Source: Corbicula japonica (taxonomy: Eukaryota; Mollusca; Bivalvia; Venerida; Cyrenidae). Taken from it: 64,000 bases of DNA. Of this stretch, positions 1 to 13,700 are shown in pieces. Position 1 is the stretch's first letter. The number at the start of each line of letters is the position of its first letter. The DNA is taken from the NCBI GenBank assembly GCA_038501625.1, contig JAZAYU010000010.1, positions 2,440,912 to 2,504,911 on the forward strand, in the 5' to 3' direction. The position numbers and the translations under genes were made by a program. The notes beneath the pieces were generated by a model that made no database searches, was not told where the DNA came from, and saw nothing but the letters and a program-made list of their open reading frames with translations.

Positions 1-716
1 AGATGTGTGGGCTGGTCTTGGTCTACACAGGTAGCAAATGTGACTAATGCTGTGCTCAGCACTTGTCGCTTGATATCATCTAAAAAGTTTATGGGTGCTC
101 AATCTTGAAAATTCACCCATCAGTCTAAAATTTTATTTTATACTGCCATGGTTTCTCAGTATCTCCTGGGCAGTGGCATGCTGGCCAAGTGGTTACACAC
201 TATACAGCAACCTGGAGAAGCAAGTTAGAACCCCAACTGCTGTATTTAATATTTTTTTAAGAGTTTTCCATGACAGCAGTACTGGTTCACTCCCAGGAGA
301 AGTGATATCATTGTGTGACTGTGGAAAACACCAGCACATCAAAAAACCAGGAGGCCTCTTTGCTAGGATATCGCGCCAAGGTTCTCTGTACCTCAAGCTG
401 CCCACACCCACAAATGCTAGGATATACCACCCAGATTCACTGTATCTAAAACTCGTATGAATTGCATGTTAGCCTTATATCTGACTTATGCCCCAGTAGC
501 TTAAAATGATGGTATGTTCCATACTACAATATCACCTACGCCATAGCCACAGAAAACAGACTCTAGCTACAGCAAATTGAAAAGTAATTGCTAGTTTCTA
601 CATTTCTTGTAATCAATTAGTAAGATTACCCCTTTAAAGTAAATCTTGTGAGGTTTTACTGCAGGCACCTGTATAACCATATAAGCAGAATTTCATGACC
701 ATGTTATAAACACAAC
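1..716. other. Stretch without recognised gene
   Basis: AT-rich intron or 3' flank. Two overlapping small open frames on opposite strands near 95-460 have no recognisable motif. Nothing else seen. Confidence 0.5.
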
Positions 717-1075
717 AGCCCTTTCTTCCATATATACGTCTCTATGGCATGGACAAACAGTGTAGATACAGGGCCCAAGATCATAAAACTAAGTTTTGAG
801 ATCAGTCTCAAATCTCAAGCATCTGATTGGCTGAAATGGCGACTGGTCGCCATTTCAGCCAATCAGATGCTTGAGATTTGAGACTGATCTCCAGATTTAG
901 TTTTATGATCTTGGGCACTGATCAGCTGGATCTGTTCGCTTTCTGATTTGTTAGCTTAAATATTTCTGACCAAAATGCGAAAAGTGCAGATCCTGATCTG
1001 AGGACACAGATGTGCCAGCTGATCTGGAACAGCTCTAACCTCATGCCATACAATGGGTATATAATGAGTAAAGGA
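717..1075. repeat. Family B copy split by family A copy
   Basis: B left end (CCCTTTCTTCCATATATACG) before 771 and B right part after 917; a full A hairpin (772-917) lies between, so A inserted into B. Confidence 0.8.
772..917. repeat. Family A hairpin (GATCATAAAAC ends)
   Basis: Near-perfect palindrome: GGGCCCAAGATCATAAAACT to its reverse complement, arms about 65 bp, centre GCGACTGGTCGC, one AGCCAATCAG CCAAT box per arm (inverted). Confidence 0.9.
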
Positions 1076-1647
1076 ATAGATTTATGAATTAAGAAACATG
1101 TTATTTGTTAACTGATGACCCCTTGATCAAATATATAACCATAATAGATGTAGTTTTAGAGTATTTGTAAAAAAATCTTTACCCATCAAATTAAAAAAAA
1201 AACGACATAAATACCCAACAAATCGGATAGCAGGAATTATTAACAGGGCTTATCTATTGCCAGCAACAAAAAGATGCTAAAAATGGACGCAACCTCTTCT
1301 TTGGAGGTGTAGCTGAAAATAACGACAAACTGTCTTGAAACCGATTTCTAAAGTTTCCTGCTTAAATACTTATTTAATATCTCATATTATTTTCTTTTGA
1401 AGTTTGATTAAAGATTTTGTTCAAGTTAAAAATGTGCTAAGTGTATATTATTCAATAATATTTTTTCATTAATTACCATGTTTAGGGGGTCATTAAGTCT
1501 TGTAAAACACAAAACCTAAACAAAAACCACAATTCTTCCAACATATGAAAACCATTAGGAATTTACGCATTTTGCAGTGTGCCTTGAAAAGTTTTAAATA
1601 ATCACTTTGTGTGAATAATGGTTTATTGGCCATGATTTCAAACCTAC

Positions 1648-1796
1648 CAGCATATTGTCGAGACTTGCGCTTTACTTGTTCAGCGAGCTCTTGGCTGATA
1701 CCGAGCAGGAGGGCGCGCTGCTGCTTTTCCTGTTGTACGCGCTCGTGGACCTCGCCAGCCACCTTGCTCACGTCGGGCTGGGATAGGGAGTGTACG
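1648..1796 (-). CDS. PLEKHA5/6/7-like: Exon 28: last recognised coding exon
   Basis: Acceptor atttcag; in frame with exon 27. Encodes SVHSLSQPDVSKVAGEV, HERVQQEKQQRALLLGIS and QELAEQVKRKSRQYA, a helix resembling the terminal helix of the family. A donor-like G|GTAGGT follows at 1647, so a further exon is likely. Alternatively the frame continues to a stop at 1493-1495 (adding about 50 Cys/Phe-rich residues that look intronic). The exon is markedly GC-richer than its surroundings. Confidence 0.75.
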
Positions 1797-4700
1797 CTGA
1801 AATGACACATTTTATAGTTATTTCCCTTTATTCTTTACAGACAAAACACTTTAATGATAACAAAACGTTAAAATATCAAGCTATTCAACAAATAACTATA
1901 ACCCAATCAGAAACATGGTAAATTTGAGCAAACATCCACAGAATGTTTCAATGGACCAGTTGAGTTTGCTGATAAGCATCTAAGACAAAACAGAAATCAA
2001 ATAAAAATTATATGTTTCATTTGGCAGTCCACCTCAACTTATCAATCACCCATCCATACTCCATACAGAAACAACAGACTAACAGATCATGTTGAAGGGT
2101 ACATCCTGAAACTGATAAACAGTGTCAATGAAGATTACTACATCTTGACAATTTTTTTTCAAAAGTTGAAGATAAACATGGCTGTGTCAGGAACTTTTAC
2201 CATGTCATTGGAACAATGTGGAGGATTTCTGGTACATAATTCAATTCAAATTTAAAACAAATATTTGTTGTCCATTACTGTTGCTCAGGTCTTGGCTATC
2301 CTTCTTTCATGTACTAATTACTTTTAAAGAAGTGGACCCAAAGCCGTGACACTGTCTGAACTGGGCCCAAGATCATAATACTAGAACTGGAGACCAGTCT
2401 CAAATCTCAAATAATTATCTGACTGGCTGAAATGACGACTGGTCCCCATTTCAACCAGTCATATACTTGAGATATGAGACTGGTCTACAAACTCAGGTTT
2501 ATGATCTTTGGCCCTGATTTCTGTAGTTTTAAAGTTCAATGAACTATTCCTACCTGCCTTAAATGTTCACTGATGTTACAGAAGAATGAGTGTGTATACC
2601 CTACCCTGCATTCATCAAACCCAACAGCCAGAAAGAAAAAGCTACTTAATCCTTTACTCCTTGTGATATGGCTTATGTCCACAGGCTAACAAATGTAAAT
2701 CCAGATCAGATGCAGCCTATCCATACAGTCTGATCTGGATCTACACTGGTTAAAAAAACTTAATGAATCTAAAAGAAACTAATGTTTGTCCTGCATGGCT
2801 GTGCAGGCTGATCTGCGTCAAGCATGGGATAAAACCCATATCCAGGAAGTAAAGAGTGAAAGGTAACAATAAACCAAAGGGTGTGAACTTGCTAACTGAA
2901 AACTTCCAATAAAACCTTCATGTAAGTTCATAATTTACATACTGACATACCTGCACATCCAAAATACATACCAGTAACACTTCATAAAAATAAATACTAG
3001 CACTTATCCCTTTCCTCCATAAATACACCTTTATTGCACGGGCAAACAGTTTAGATCCAGATCAGCCGGCACACCCGCGCCATCTGATTAGGATCTAAAC
3101 AGTTCGCTTTTTGATTTGTTAGGTTATTTCTGACCTAAATGCGACCACTGGTCGCACATGGCGACCACTGGTCGCACATGCATAAAAAGGCGTATATATG
3201 GAGGAAAGGGTTGAACAGTTCCTGGCATATTTTGTGCAGACAACATGTACAATCTACATGTGCCCCGACAATTGCATAAAGAGATACAAGGTAAAAGAGT
3301 AAAGATGCTTCATCAAGAAAAACCTCAGGCTGAGAACTGAGAATATTTATGAGTGCAAATATATGAATGAAATCATTATTTTATTCCATTCATTGGTACA
3401 TTGTATATGAAAAACATTTACATTGTTTATAGCCGTTTGGGATTCACACTTACTTCAAACAAACCAAATGTTTTCCATACCATATAATGAATGCAAAAAA
3501 ATATTTATTCAATTCAAAACATATAGTATTGGTATATAAAATTACAGATGCCCTTTTATTCAATATCTTTCGAGTCTTTCTGTACACAATAAAATGTTGC
3601 CCTGCCAACGGAACAAGTTAGTAATCAACCCATTTTTTGAGTTCTGGGCAGGACCAATACGCAATTATTACGATCACAAACTTACCAAAACTTTATAAAT
3701 TATTCCATTTTCATTACATAACAGTTAGTAAACCAAACACCAACTTCAATAATAGCATGCCACTTTTCAGAGATATATTTTATCTTGTTTACAATAATTT
3801 ATTATTTTCCTTGTATTATAATTTTCTTTTTATTATGGACACAACATATCTATTAATTAAGCTTTGATGGTAATGTTTCCTTTTCATGACATCACATGGG
3901 TAAGAACAGAAGCAAAGCTTTAATCATTATTTACATTATCACCAAGTATAGTTTTAATTATATATTTATGTTTTATCAGCAATAATTTCACAAATATATA
4001 CACAGTTTTATTAAGACTGGATAATATTTGTTTAATATTTGAGTCCAGACAAACAATCAGGACATTGCTCGCCAACTATGTGTAACTTAACCCTTTCCTC
4101 CATAGATACACCTTTATTGCATGGGCGAACAGTTTAGATCCAGATCAGCCAGAACATCTGTTCTGTCTGATCAGGATCTAAACTATACACTTTTTGATTT
4201 GTTAGGTTATTTCTGACCAAAATGCGACCAGTGCAGATCCTGATCAGACGGCACTGGTTCCCTAAAACAGCATTGGGTAGTGTGGATCAGAAAGAAATCA
4301 CAAAGAACATAAAACTGATAATGGAGACCAGTCTCAAATCTCAAACATTCGCCTTGTTTAAATCGAGATTTGTATCCATTTCAACCTATCAGTCAGACTG
4401 GTCTCCAGTTTCAGTTTTACGACCTTTGGCCCATCAATGAAATATAGTTCCATCTTACACTAAAAAAAACAAATTTTTGGTCATTTTAGGGTTTAAATAC
4501 ATAATATTTGTAATATTTTAAACACAAATTGCATGAAAATGCAACAAATGTATTATTACATAAAATACCATCAGGACGTCACACGCTAACACTAAAACTC
4601 ATTTTCTGAATTTTTTCTTTGTTAACCCTTTCCTCCATAGCTACACCTTAATTGCGTGGCCAAACAGTTTAGATCCAGATGAACTGGCACATCTGTGCCA

Positions 4701-7700
4701 TCTGATCAGGATCTAAACTGTTAACTATTAGGTTATTTGTGACCAAATTGCTAACAGTGCAGATCGTGATCAGACAGCATGGATGTGCCGGGCTTATCTG
4801 GATCTACACTGGTCACACAAGCGTAAAAATGCATAATTGTGGAGGAAAGGGTTAAAAGAGCAAACTAAAATGATAATTTACAATAACAAACAGAGGATTT
4901 TCACTTTCATTTATCAACAGAATTTATAAAATTCACTGTAGAGCGTAAAATAAATGCTTTATATCTAATAAGATAATTTTGGAAGAACAAAATTCACTAT
5001 TTAAACATTCCAAACTTGTGCAGAAATCAAACAACTGTCTATCAAACACAGTGCTTCAAAACCAAAAACTTCAAACAACAACAACCAACAACAAAGTCAT
5101 GACCCCTGACCCTCAGTAACCATAGCAACTAGAGCATGTCACTTACCAATTGCTAAAGAAAATATTGAAAATTCTCTGTTAAATTCAATTTTGATATATC
5201 TTGTCAGTTAAATCATGATTATATTTGTACATACACCTTTACTCCATAGATACAGGTTTTATCACATGGGCGAACAGTTTAGATCCAGATCAGCCAGCAC
5301 ATCTGTGATATCTAATAATCAGGCTCTAAACTGTTTGGTTTTAGATTCATTAGGTTATTTTTGACCAAGAAGTGAACACTGTAGTTCCAGATCAGTGCCA
5401 AAGGTTATAAAGCTGAGCATGGAAACCGGTCTCAAATCTCAAGCACATGATTGGCTGAAATGGCGACTGGTCACCATTTCAGCCAATCAGATGCTTGAGA
5501 TTTGAGACTGGTTTCCATGCTCAGTTTTATAACCTTCAGGCCAGATGATAAAGATGCAGCAGATGTTCTGGATCTAAACTGGTCACCCATATGATAAAAG
5601 ACATAATATTATGGAGAAATGGGTCATCAAAGTACAAGTCTTAATAAGGCGAAATCTAACTTGAAGTACCGTCATGGTTCAAATATAAGCCGCACTGATG
5701 TATAAACCGCACTGCCCCCTAAACCTGAAGGAACAGATGAAAATGGCTTAACAAAGTGTATAAGCAGCCAAACCTGTGTATTAGCCGCACCCATAACTTT
5801 TTACCGCCAAATTCTGGGAAAAAAGTGTGGCTTATATTCAAACAATGGCGGTATAGATATGAATTAAAATGGTATTTCAAAATAGCTGCATATTTTTTAC
5901 ACACTGGGGTACACCAGAGGGATTTATTTTGATTTAAATACATTTGACTTTGATTTAAGTCATGAAATAAGGTACACATAGGGTGCAAAACAACATTTTG
6001 GAGAACAGATCATTTGCTGGGTGAGAAAATGGAGATTCACGCTGAAAAATCTTGACCTGATGGCTTTGATTTATTGCAGTAAAATCCCTTACTTTTGCCC
6101 ATATATAAACCATTAAATATTTAACACTTAAATTATCAGTATATATCAAAAACATAACATAAGACCTCATCCAATACTACAAGAGCATATTGGGTTTTCA
6201 AAGAAGAGCTGTTTGCAATTCAAACAAACATAAAAAACTTTCATTTAAGAGCCTTTGGAACAAACAATCACAATTTCACAATAATGTGTCTTTTCTAAAA
6301 ATGAAAAACAATTGTATACAAAAAAAAATATTTCTTTGCGGAATTGTACATTATTTTGCTACTTAGAGACTAAATAATGTATGAAATAACCCTTTACTCC
6401 ATATATACGCATTTTATCGCATATGCGACCAGTGTAGATCCAGGTCAGCTGGCACATTTGTGCCATCTGATCAGGATCTGCTCTGTTTGCTTATCAGTCA
6501 GAAATAACCTAATTAATCAAAAATCAAGTTGCGCAAATTCTGAACAGAAGGCACAAATGTGCTGATCTGAATTTACACTAACTCGTCCACGCCATTAAGG
6601 CGTATATATGGAGGAGAGGGATAAAATAGTTTAGAGTAATTAAGTGTCATTCAGTTCACAGTACACTGTTATAAAGAATACAACTTTGTTACATTACTGA
6701 AAGCAGTCCAAGATGCAACAGTTATGTCATTTAATACTCGGCATGCCACTTACCTCAAGCGGGGGATAGTGATAGCGACTAGGTAGAAAAACATGTACCG
6801 TTTTAGGAGGATTCATTTTACTATTGTCATGCAGGGCCCAAGATCATTAAACTGAGAATGGAGACCAGTCTAAAATCTCAAGCATCTGTCGCCATTTCAG
6901 CCAATCAGATGCTCGAGATTTAAGACTGGTCTCCAATCTTAGTTTTATGATCTTAGATACAGGAATGAGAAAAAATGGGAAGAAACTGCATTGGGGATTA
7001 TGTCTTTTCACATGCAGTCAAACGGGTTTCAAACTTATGTAATTATTATTTCAACTTTTTCAAAACTTTAAATCATAAAAGATTGTAATATCATCAAGTT
7101 GAATTACGTTAAAAAATATTTCAATTAAATAGCATTTTTAAATAAAAAAAAATAAACAGTATCACAATTTTTCAAACTTTTAAAATTAAATAAATATTTT
7201 ATAAGTGTTCAAAAATAAAATCAATCCTTGCATGAAAGTAAAAATAGCAAAATAAAAACAAAAGAAAATAATGCAAATTGCATCAAAAATATTTTAAATT
7301 TAATGCTAGCCCCTGCAAATCAGTAAAGAAAGAGCTACAACACTGAATGCGTGTTAAAAGCTCATCAAAAAGTACAAACTATTTTCAAGTTTCAGTACAT
7401 ATAAGAATAAGGCAGCATTCAAGAAAAACAGCTTTCCAAAAATGTTCTTAAAAATATAAATTACCTCTGTTGTGTTAGAATTTTCTTGATTTTATTCGCC
7501 TTTTCTTTCCGCCGTACTTTTTCTTCTTCGGTTATGCTTTCGTCATCGGAGTCAGGAATGTAGCGCTCAGGAATTTCTACTTTATCAGGAAAGTATAACT
7601 GAAATGACATCCATTTTATCCTAAAATTGCACTTTATCCAATATCCAAGAAGCTGAATAGCTAAGAAAACCAATTTGTTATTGGAAAACTTCTTTACAAA

Positions 7701-10700
7701 AAACACAAATTTATGCCCATAGGAATTCCTTTTTATTGTTAACAAAACATCACATAATAGCACTTTGAGTTTAAAATCAACTCACTATTTTTTCATGATA
7801 CTGAGGATTGGCCATTCAAGGTCCTAACTTAAATCCAATCCAATAAAGTCTCTAAAATGACGAGAGGAATGTCAGATTTTCAAGAATGGTTACCCAATAT
7901 TTTGATTTTTTTTGGGCCAGATGTTGAAATAAATCTTTAACTTACACTATGGTGACAAATTTGGAAAATTTTCCCAAAGTTGAGAGAAACTAGAATTTCC
8001 CCCCACTGCTGCAACAAAATTTGTAATAACAAAGGGCCATAACTCTGGTAAACATGGTCACAGGAATAAATAATTTCTTTACAATCATCTACACATTATG
8101 CTTGATCATCTGTGTGAGTTTGAAAGAAATTCGCCTGGTAGTTTAGGAGAAGTTGTACCACAAGATTTGGGGATGTACGGACGGATGAGTGCAACTTTAT
8201 ATGCCTCCCACTTTTTGGGGGCATAAAAACACTGTAGACTAGACTTACAATTTCTCTGTCTATGGTCCTCTCATCATACATATCTGCTTTAGTTGTAGAG
8301 CTCTTCACAATGTCAGGAACTTCCATCTAAACAAATAATAACAAAGTATGCTTGTCACAGTGTGCAACAATAATGATCCTAAATCATATAACTAAGATTG
8401 TAGACCAGTCTCTAATCTCAAGCATTTGATTGGCTGAAATGGCGACTCGTCGCCAGTTCAGCCAATCAGATGCTCGAGATTTGAGACTGGTCTCCAGATT
8501 AAGTTTTATGATCTTGGGCAAATGTGTGTTAAGTGTTAATATATGGCAGTTGTGTTGAGATAAATTTCTAAAAAAATATTCTGTTCAAAAACCAACAAAG
8601 TCTATCCCTTGTACAGAAATACTCCGGCTTATGAAATTTTAGGAGGACTTTCTGTTTTCACATTTAAGAAGGTGCTCCCTCTTTTGAGTGTTTAAGGTTT
8701 TAGATGCTACCACATATTATGTTTTAGGGGTGTTCCCCTTTTAAGGTTTGAGATGCTCCCTGTTTTGAGGTTCTATGCAGTGTTCCCTGTTCTAATGTTT
8801 AAGGAATTGCTCCTTTTGAGGTTTTACTCTACATTATAAAAAAAACCTTATGCTGGTTGAAGCAAGTGCCTGTGTTTCGTTTTGACGGACTTCTAAAAAA
8901 AACAGTTAATTTCAAGTTTTAAAACCAATAAATTTGTCAATCTCAAGCAGTTAATTCTTACATAAGCATGGCAAATCTAAATCCTCAAGACAAATACATG
9001 CAAAGGTTAATGATATTTAGATTCTTTAGTGTTTAGAAATATGTAACAGGTCAATTATCACCATAATTTTACTGTAATAATATGACCTACCATATATATG
9101 AAGAGAACTGAAACTGGTAACAAAATGGTAACTTATAACAACCCATAAAATGCACTAGGGCTAAAGCAACCAAAAAACACAGATAAAACAACCTAAAAAG
9201 GCAGCAACAATACCAAGTCCATAATACTTACCGATGATATCAGCTCGCCGGCCTGTGAGTGGTGTTTCGGTGACTGAGGTGAACTCTTTTCCAGCTTGAT
9301 TGGCTCCGAACTTGAAATTGTTAGATATCTTGCCTTCTGACCACTTCTGCTGTTACGTCCTTTTCTCAGAATGGCTGGTTCCGGCGGCTCATAGTTTCTA
9401 TTGGTTGACGACTTTCTAAACATTTCTTTCAAACTTTCCAGTTGTGCTGAATCTGCTGTTAAATACCTGCTGGTTCCTCTCACTGGTGGAGGAGGTGGAG
9501 TCTTGCTTGTAAGCTGTGTTTTCATTGGCTCTGTGGGTTTATAGCTGTCATTTGATTGGCTGCTTTCAATTTTTTTCAAATTATCACTAAATGGCTGTGA
9601 TTGGCTATCTTGAGTATTATGATTATGTAAGGGTGCATCTGATTGGTCAAGATTCTGGCTATTATACAACACAGAAGATGAGGATACATTGTTTACACTG
9701 CTATATGGTGTAGGCTTGCTATTTAAAGAAAAAGGTTTAGGAGCAATTAGATGTAAATTAGACCGCCGTCGCTGGGTTCCTGCTACTGTAGTCTCCCCAT
9801 CTTTTAATAACGCTGCCCATGGAACTTTCTGCTCTGTCGAACTAGGAGTGACCGATTTCTGTTGGGGAAGGTTTTCATATACATGGGTGGTTTCATTATA
9901 TTCGGATGGGACGACTCCCACTTGCAAGGGAGGTGAGTCTAGAAAAATGAAAGAAATAAGACATAGGGTAAAAGAAGACGAAGACGTACATAAAGCATGC
10001 ATTTAGGGTGCGTACGACACAAGGATAAATTAATGTTATCTTTGTAAAGAAAATACGAGGAGTATAGCAGGGCTTTGAGAACATTATCCACTTGGAGCAT
10101 TAACTATATAAATGCAGTATATTACTATTGCAGTTACAGAGTTATTGCTCCTAGTAGTTGTAAATATACTATCACACGCTCAACATCAACATTAAAAGTA
10201 ATTTGTATATCTTAAAATTTTCTTTTAACAATTTCACATACAACTGTTACAACAGCTCATATCCCTTGTAAGATGGTTATTCATCTATGAAATCTGGAAC
10301 TGTGCTAAACGTTTTGACATTATTACCATCATCACTCAAGTATAGGCCGGACATTAATAACCAATTTTATCATTCAAAAGTTGATGGTATGGCCAATAAA
10401 TAGGTTAAAGCTACGGAACATTCCTAGCATTTGATTGTTGCCTATATATTTAATAAAGGCTCACTTTTGAGGTATAGCCTATACTCTAATGTGGCCATTA
10501 CATCAGAGATGACTGTGCTTGTAAATATGACCATTAATTTCTTTTGTTAAATGTGTAATCCTTCTACCCCTCCCTGATTTCTGAGTAAGATCCACATTTA
10601 TACATCCACAAAATAAGGACTCATTCTATCTCCATAATTTCTAAAGCCATTTCCTTCTTTTGGCCATATAAATATAAAATTGAGGGTTGCACACTTAAAT

Positions 10701-13700
10701 CTCCCACATACTGTATTATAAAAAAAAATTGCATGGTCAGTGTGAATTCATCTCCACTTTAGGGTTTGAAAACTTTTATACTTTACTTTCCAGCCTGCTA
10801 CACCCCTCATCATGCATACAGAGTTAAAACAGCAATAAAAAAGACAGCACATAAATAACAGTTACAACAAGCAGCATTCTCTATGAAACTTGAATATATG
10901 CAGATTCATGAATTAACCCGTTACTCCATAAATAGGCATTTTTACGCATGTGCGACCAGTGTAGATCCAGATCAGCCGGCACATCCGTGCCATGTAAGGA
11001 GGATCTGCACTGGATATGTACGCATTTTTACGCATGTGCGACCAGTGTAGATCCAGATCAGCTGGCACATCCGTGCTGTCTGATCAGGATCTGCACTGGT
11101 CTCATTTTGGTCAGAAATAACCTAATAAATAAAAAAGCAAACAGTTTAGATCCTGATCAGACGGCACGGATGTGCCGGCTGATCTGGATCTAAACTGTTC
11201 GCCCTTGCAATAAAGGTGTATCTATGGAGGAAAGGGTTATGCAATAAATGTTCCTTGTAAATGTTCACAATAACGAAATGCTTGCACATTTATTCTACAG
11301 ATTTTTTAAATAAAATGTTCTATAAACTGTACAATAATAATTATCAACCAAACTGTGGGATAATTTAATTTTGTGAGCTTAAATTTAACCCTTTCCTAAA
11401 TATATATGTGTTTTTATGCATATGTGACCAGTGTAGATCCAGATCAGCTGGCACCTCTGTGTTGTCTGATTTGGATCTGCACTGGTGATATCTTGGTCAG
11501 AAATAACCTAATAAATCTAAACGTTAACAGTGTAGATCCTGATCAGAATTAAACTTTTACTTGATGAAAGCCTCTCCATGTTTGAACTTTTAAACAGTTA
11601 TGTTTTAACAGTTACATTTAACCCTTGATACGATTTTTATCACATGGATGAACAGTTTAGATCAAGATCAGCCAGTGCCCAAGGTTATAAAACTGAGCAT
11701 GGAAACCAGTCTCAAATCTCAAGCATCTGATTGGCTGAAATGGCGACCAGTCGCCATTTCAGCCAATCAGATGCTTGAGATTTGAGACTGGTTTCCAATC
11801 TCAGCTTTATAACCTTCAGCCCAGCACATCAATGCAGTCTAATCAGAATCTATATTGTCTTATTTTAGATTAACTGGGTCATTTTACTCAAAGAAGTGAA
11901 AGTGTACTCTTCTGCTCACTTTAGTGGAGGGTTTAAATTCCCACAACCTACCTCAGCAAAATTAAATGATCCCACAGTGCAACTAAACATGTTATCAATT
12001 ACTGCTAAATTTAAATTTACTAACATTTTAAGCTAGTTCCTCTTTGTAATTGGGTAAATAATACAAAAGGATTCTGTTACCCATAAAACATCACTGCCAA
12101 TCAAACAGAACAGAGCCCAAAATCATAAAACTGTGACTGCAGACCAGTCTCAAATCTCAAGCATCTGATAATTGGTAGAAACGGAAACTAGTCTTCATTT
12201 TAACCAATCAGATGCTTGAGATTTAAGATTTCCAGTTTCAATCTTATGATCTTGAGCAAAGTACTTGAAAGATGCAGAATCATAACACTTTACAATCATG
12301 GCTTTCATCATTCTATATTCCGTGCACAAACTCGAGTTTTGCTGGTGACAAGAAGTGCAAAATGCTCAGTTAACACACAAGTTCTTTTATAAACCAAGGC
12401 AATATTTCAAATAGTAGCCACACTTTGAAGCAGATTTACTGACTGCTGACTGTGGGTGACTGCTATACTAATGCTAAAATTATAAAGAAAGTAGCATTAT
12501 CCCTAAAGCACATGGCTTGTGTAGCATTTCTGATCACTGTAGACCCAAATTTAACCTCTCCTTTGACCATTGTAGACCAATATAAGACTCTATGGAAGTG
12601 CAGGCTGATTTGGTCAACATGTTACACAAATGTGAATTTAAGCATTAAGAACAGCATTTGTCACATTGGTGACATGTGTTGACCAGATCAGCCTTCCCAT
12701 GTGATCAGTGTAGACCCAGATCAGCCTTCTCATCTGCCTGGTGTAGACCCAGTTCAGTCATCTTATCTGCATTGGCTTTCTAGGGTCTACACTTTTCAAT
12801 TTTCCATTTATGAAATAAAGTTCCTGAAACCCTTTACTCCATGGCAAATTGCTTCAATCTGAATTGCAACTAGTGCAGATCCAGATCATCCATCTAGTCG
12901 GATCAGGTTCTACACTTATGCTTTTAGATTAATTGGGTTATTAATAAGAAGGTAAGCCTATTGCACTAAAACAACTGACAGCCTTTTCAAATGTACTTGC
13001 ATTATATAAGCAACATTTTTAGTGGATTAAATTTAAGGTCAAATTCTTAAGTTAAAAAAGAAAAATTTTATTTCTTTATAGCATTTTCAGGCAAGAATTT
13101 CATAGGGTTGAATATGATATTATTTATTGTAAGAGACAACAAAACAAGTAGTAGTCAAGTTTCAATGTCAGCTGACAATGAAAGTCAATGCCAGAAAATT
13201 ATGTAAACATGGCCTGGAATGAATGATTTTTTACGGAAGAAACTGACCTTCTTTCTTCTTGCTATCTTTCCGGGTCTCGGAGATTCTCTTGACGTCTCTC
13301 ACCGTCTGTTGCTTAGGCATGTTCCGAGGAATCAGACCTGTACCAAACATACCACGGCGTGAGTCTAAATTCAATCAATTCTTGTTAACCCTTTCCTGTA
13401 TAGAGACACCTTTATTGCCATGGCAAACAGTTTAGATCCAGATCAGCTGGCACATCCGTGCCGTCTGATCAGGATCTAAACTGTTCGCTTTTTGATTCAT
13501 TAGGTTATTCCTGACCAAAATGCTACCAGTGCAGATCCTGATCAGATGGCATGGATGTGCCGGCTGATCTGGATCTAAACTGGTCGCACATGCGTAAAAA
13601 GGCGTATATATCAAGGAAAGGGTTAAAAACATATTAAATGTAAAAATTGGGTTAGCAAGTGATTTACGAGGGTTGTCCCAATAAATCGTAGACTTTTTGA

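Noticed and set aside
1493..1647. Continuation of exon 28 frame to a stop
   Set aside because: The extension is Cys/Phe-rich, unlike the preceding helix, and follows a donor-like GTAGGT; treated as intron, though the alternative is noted.
9689..10006. 105-codon plus-strand frame
   Set aside because: Antisense shadow of exon 25, which has exact splice joins.
10948..11193. Frame with SVDPDQLAHP and DPDQTARMC strings
   Set aside because: Lies in a B repeat; the same strings occur in many B copies on either strand.
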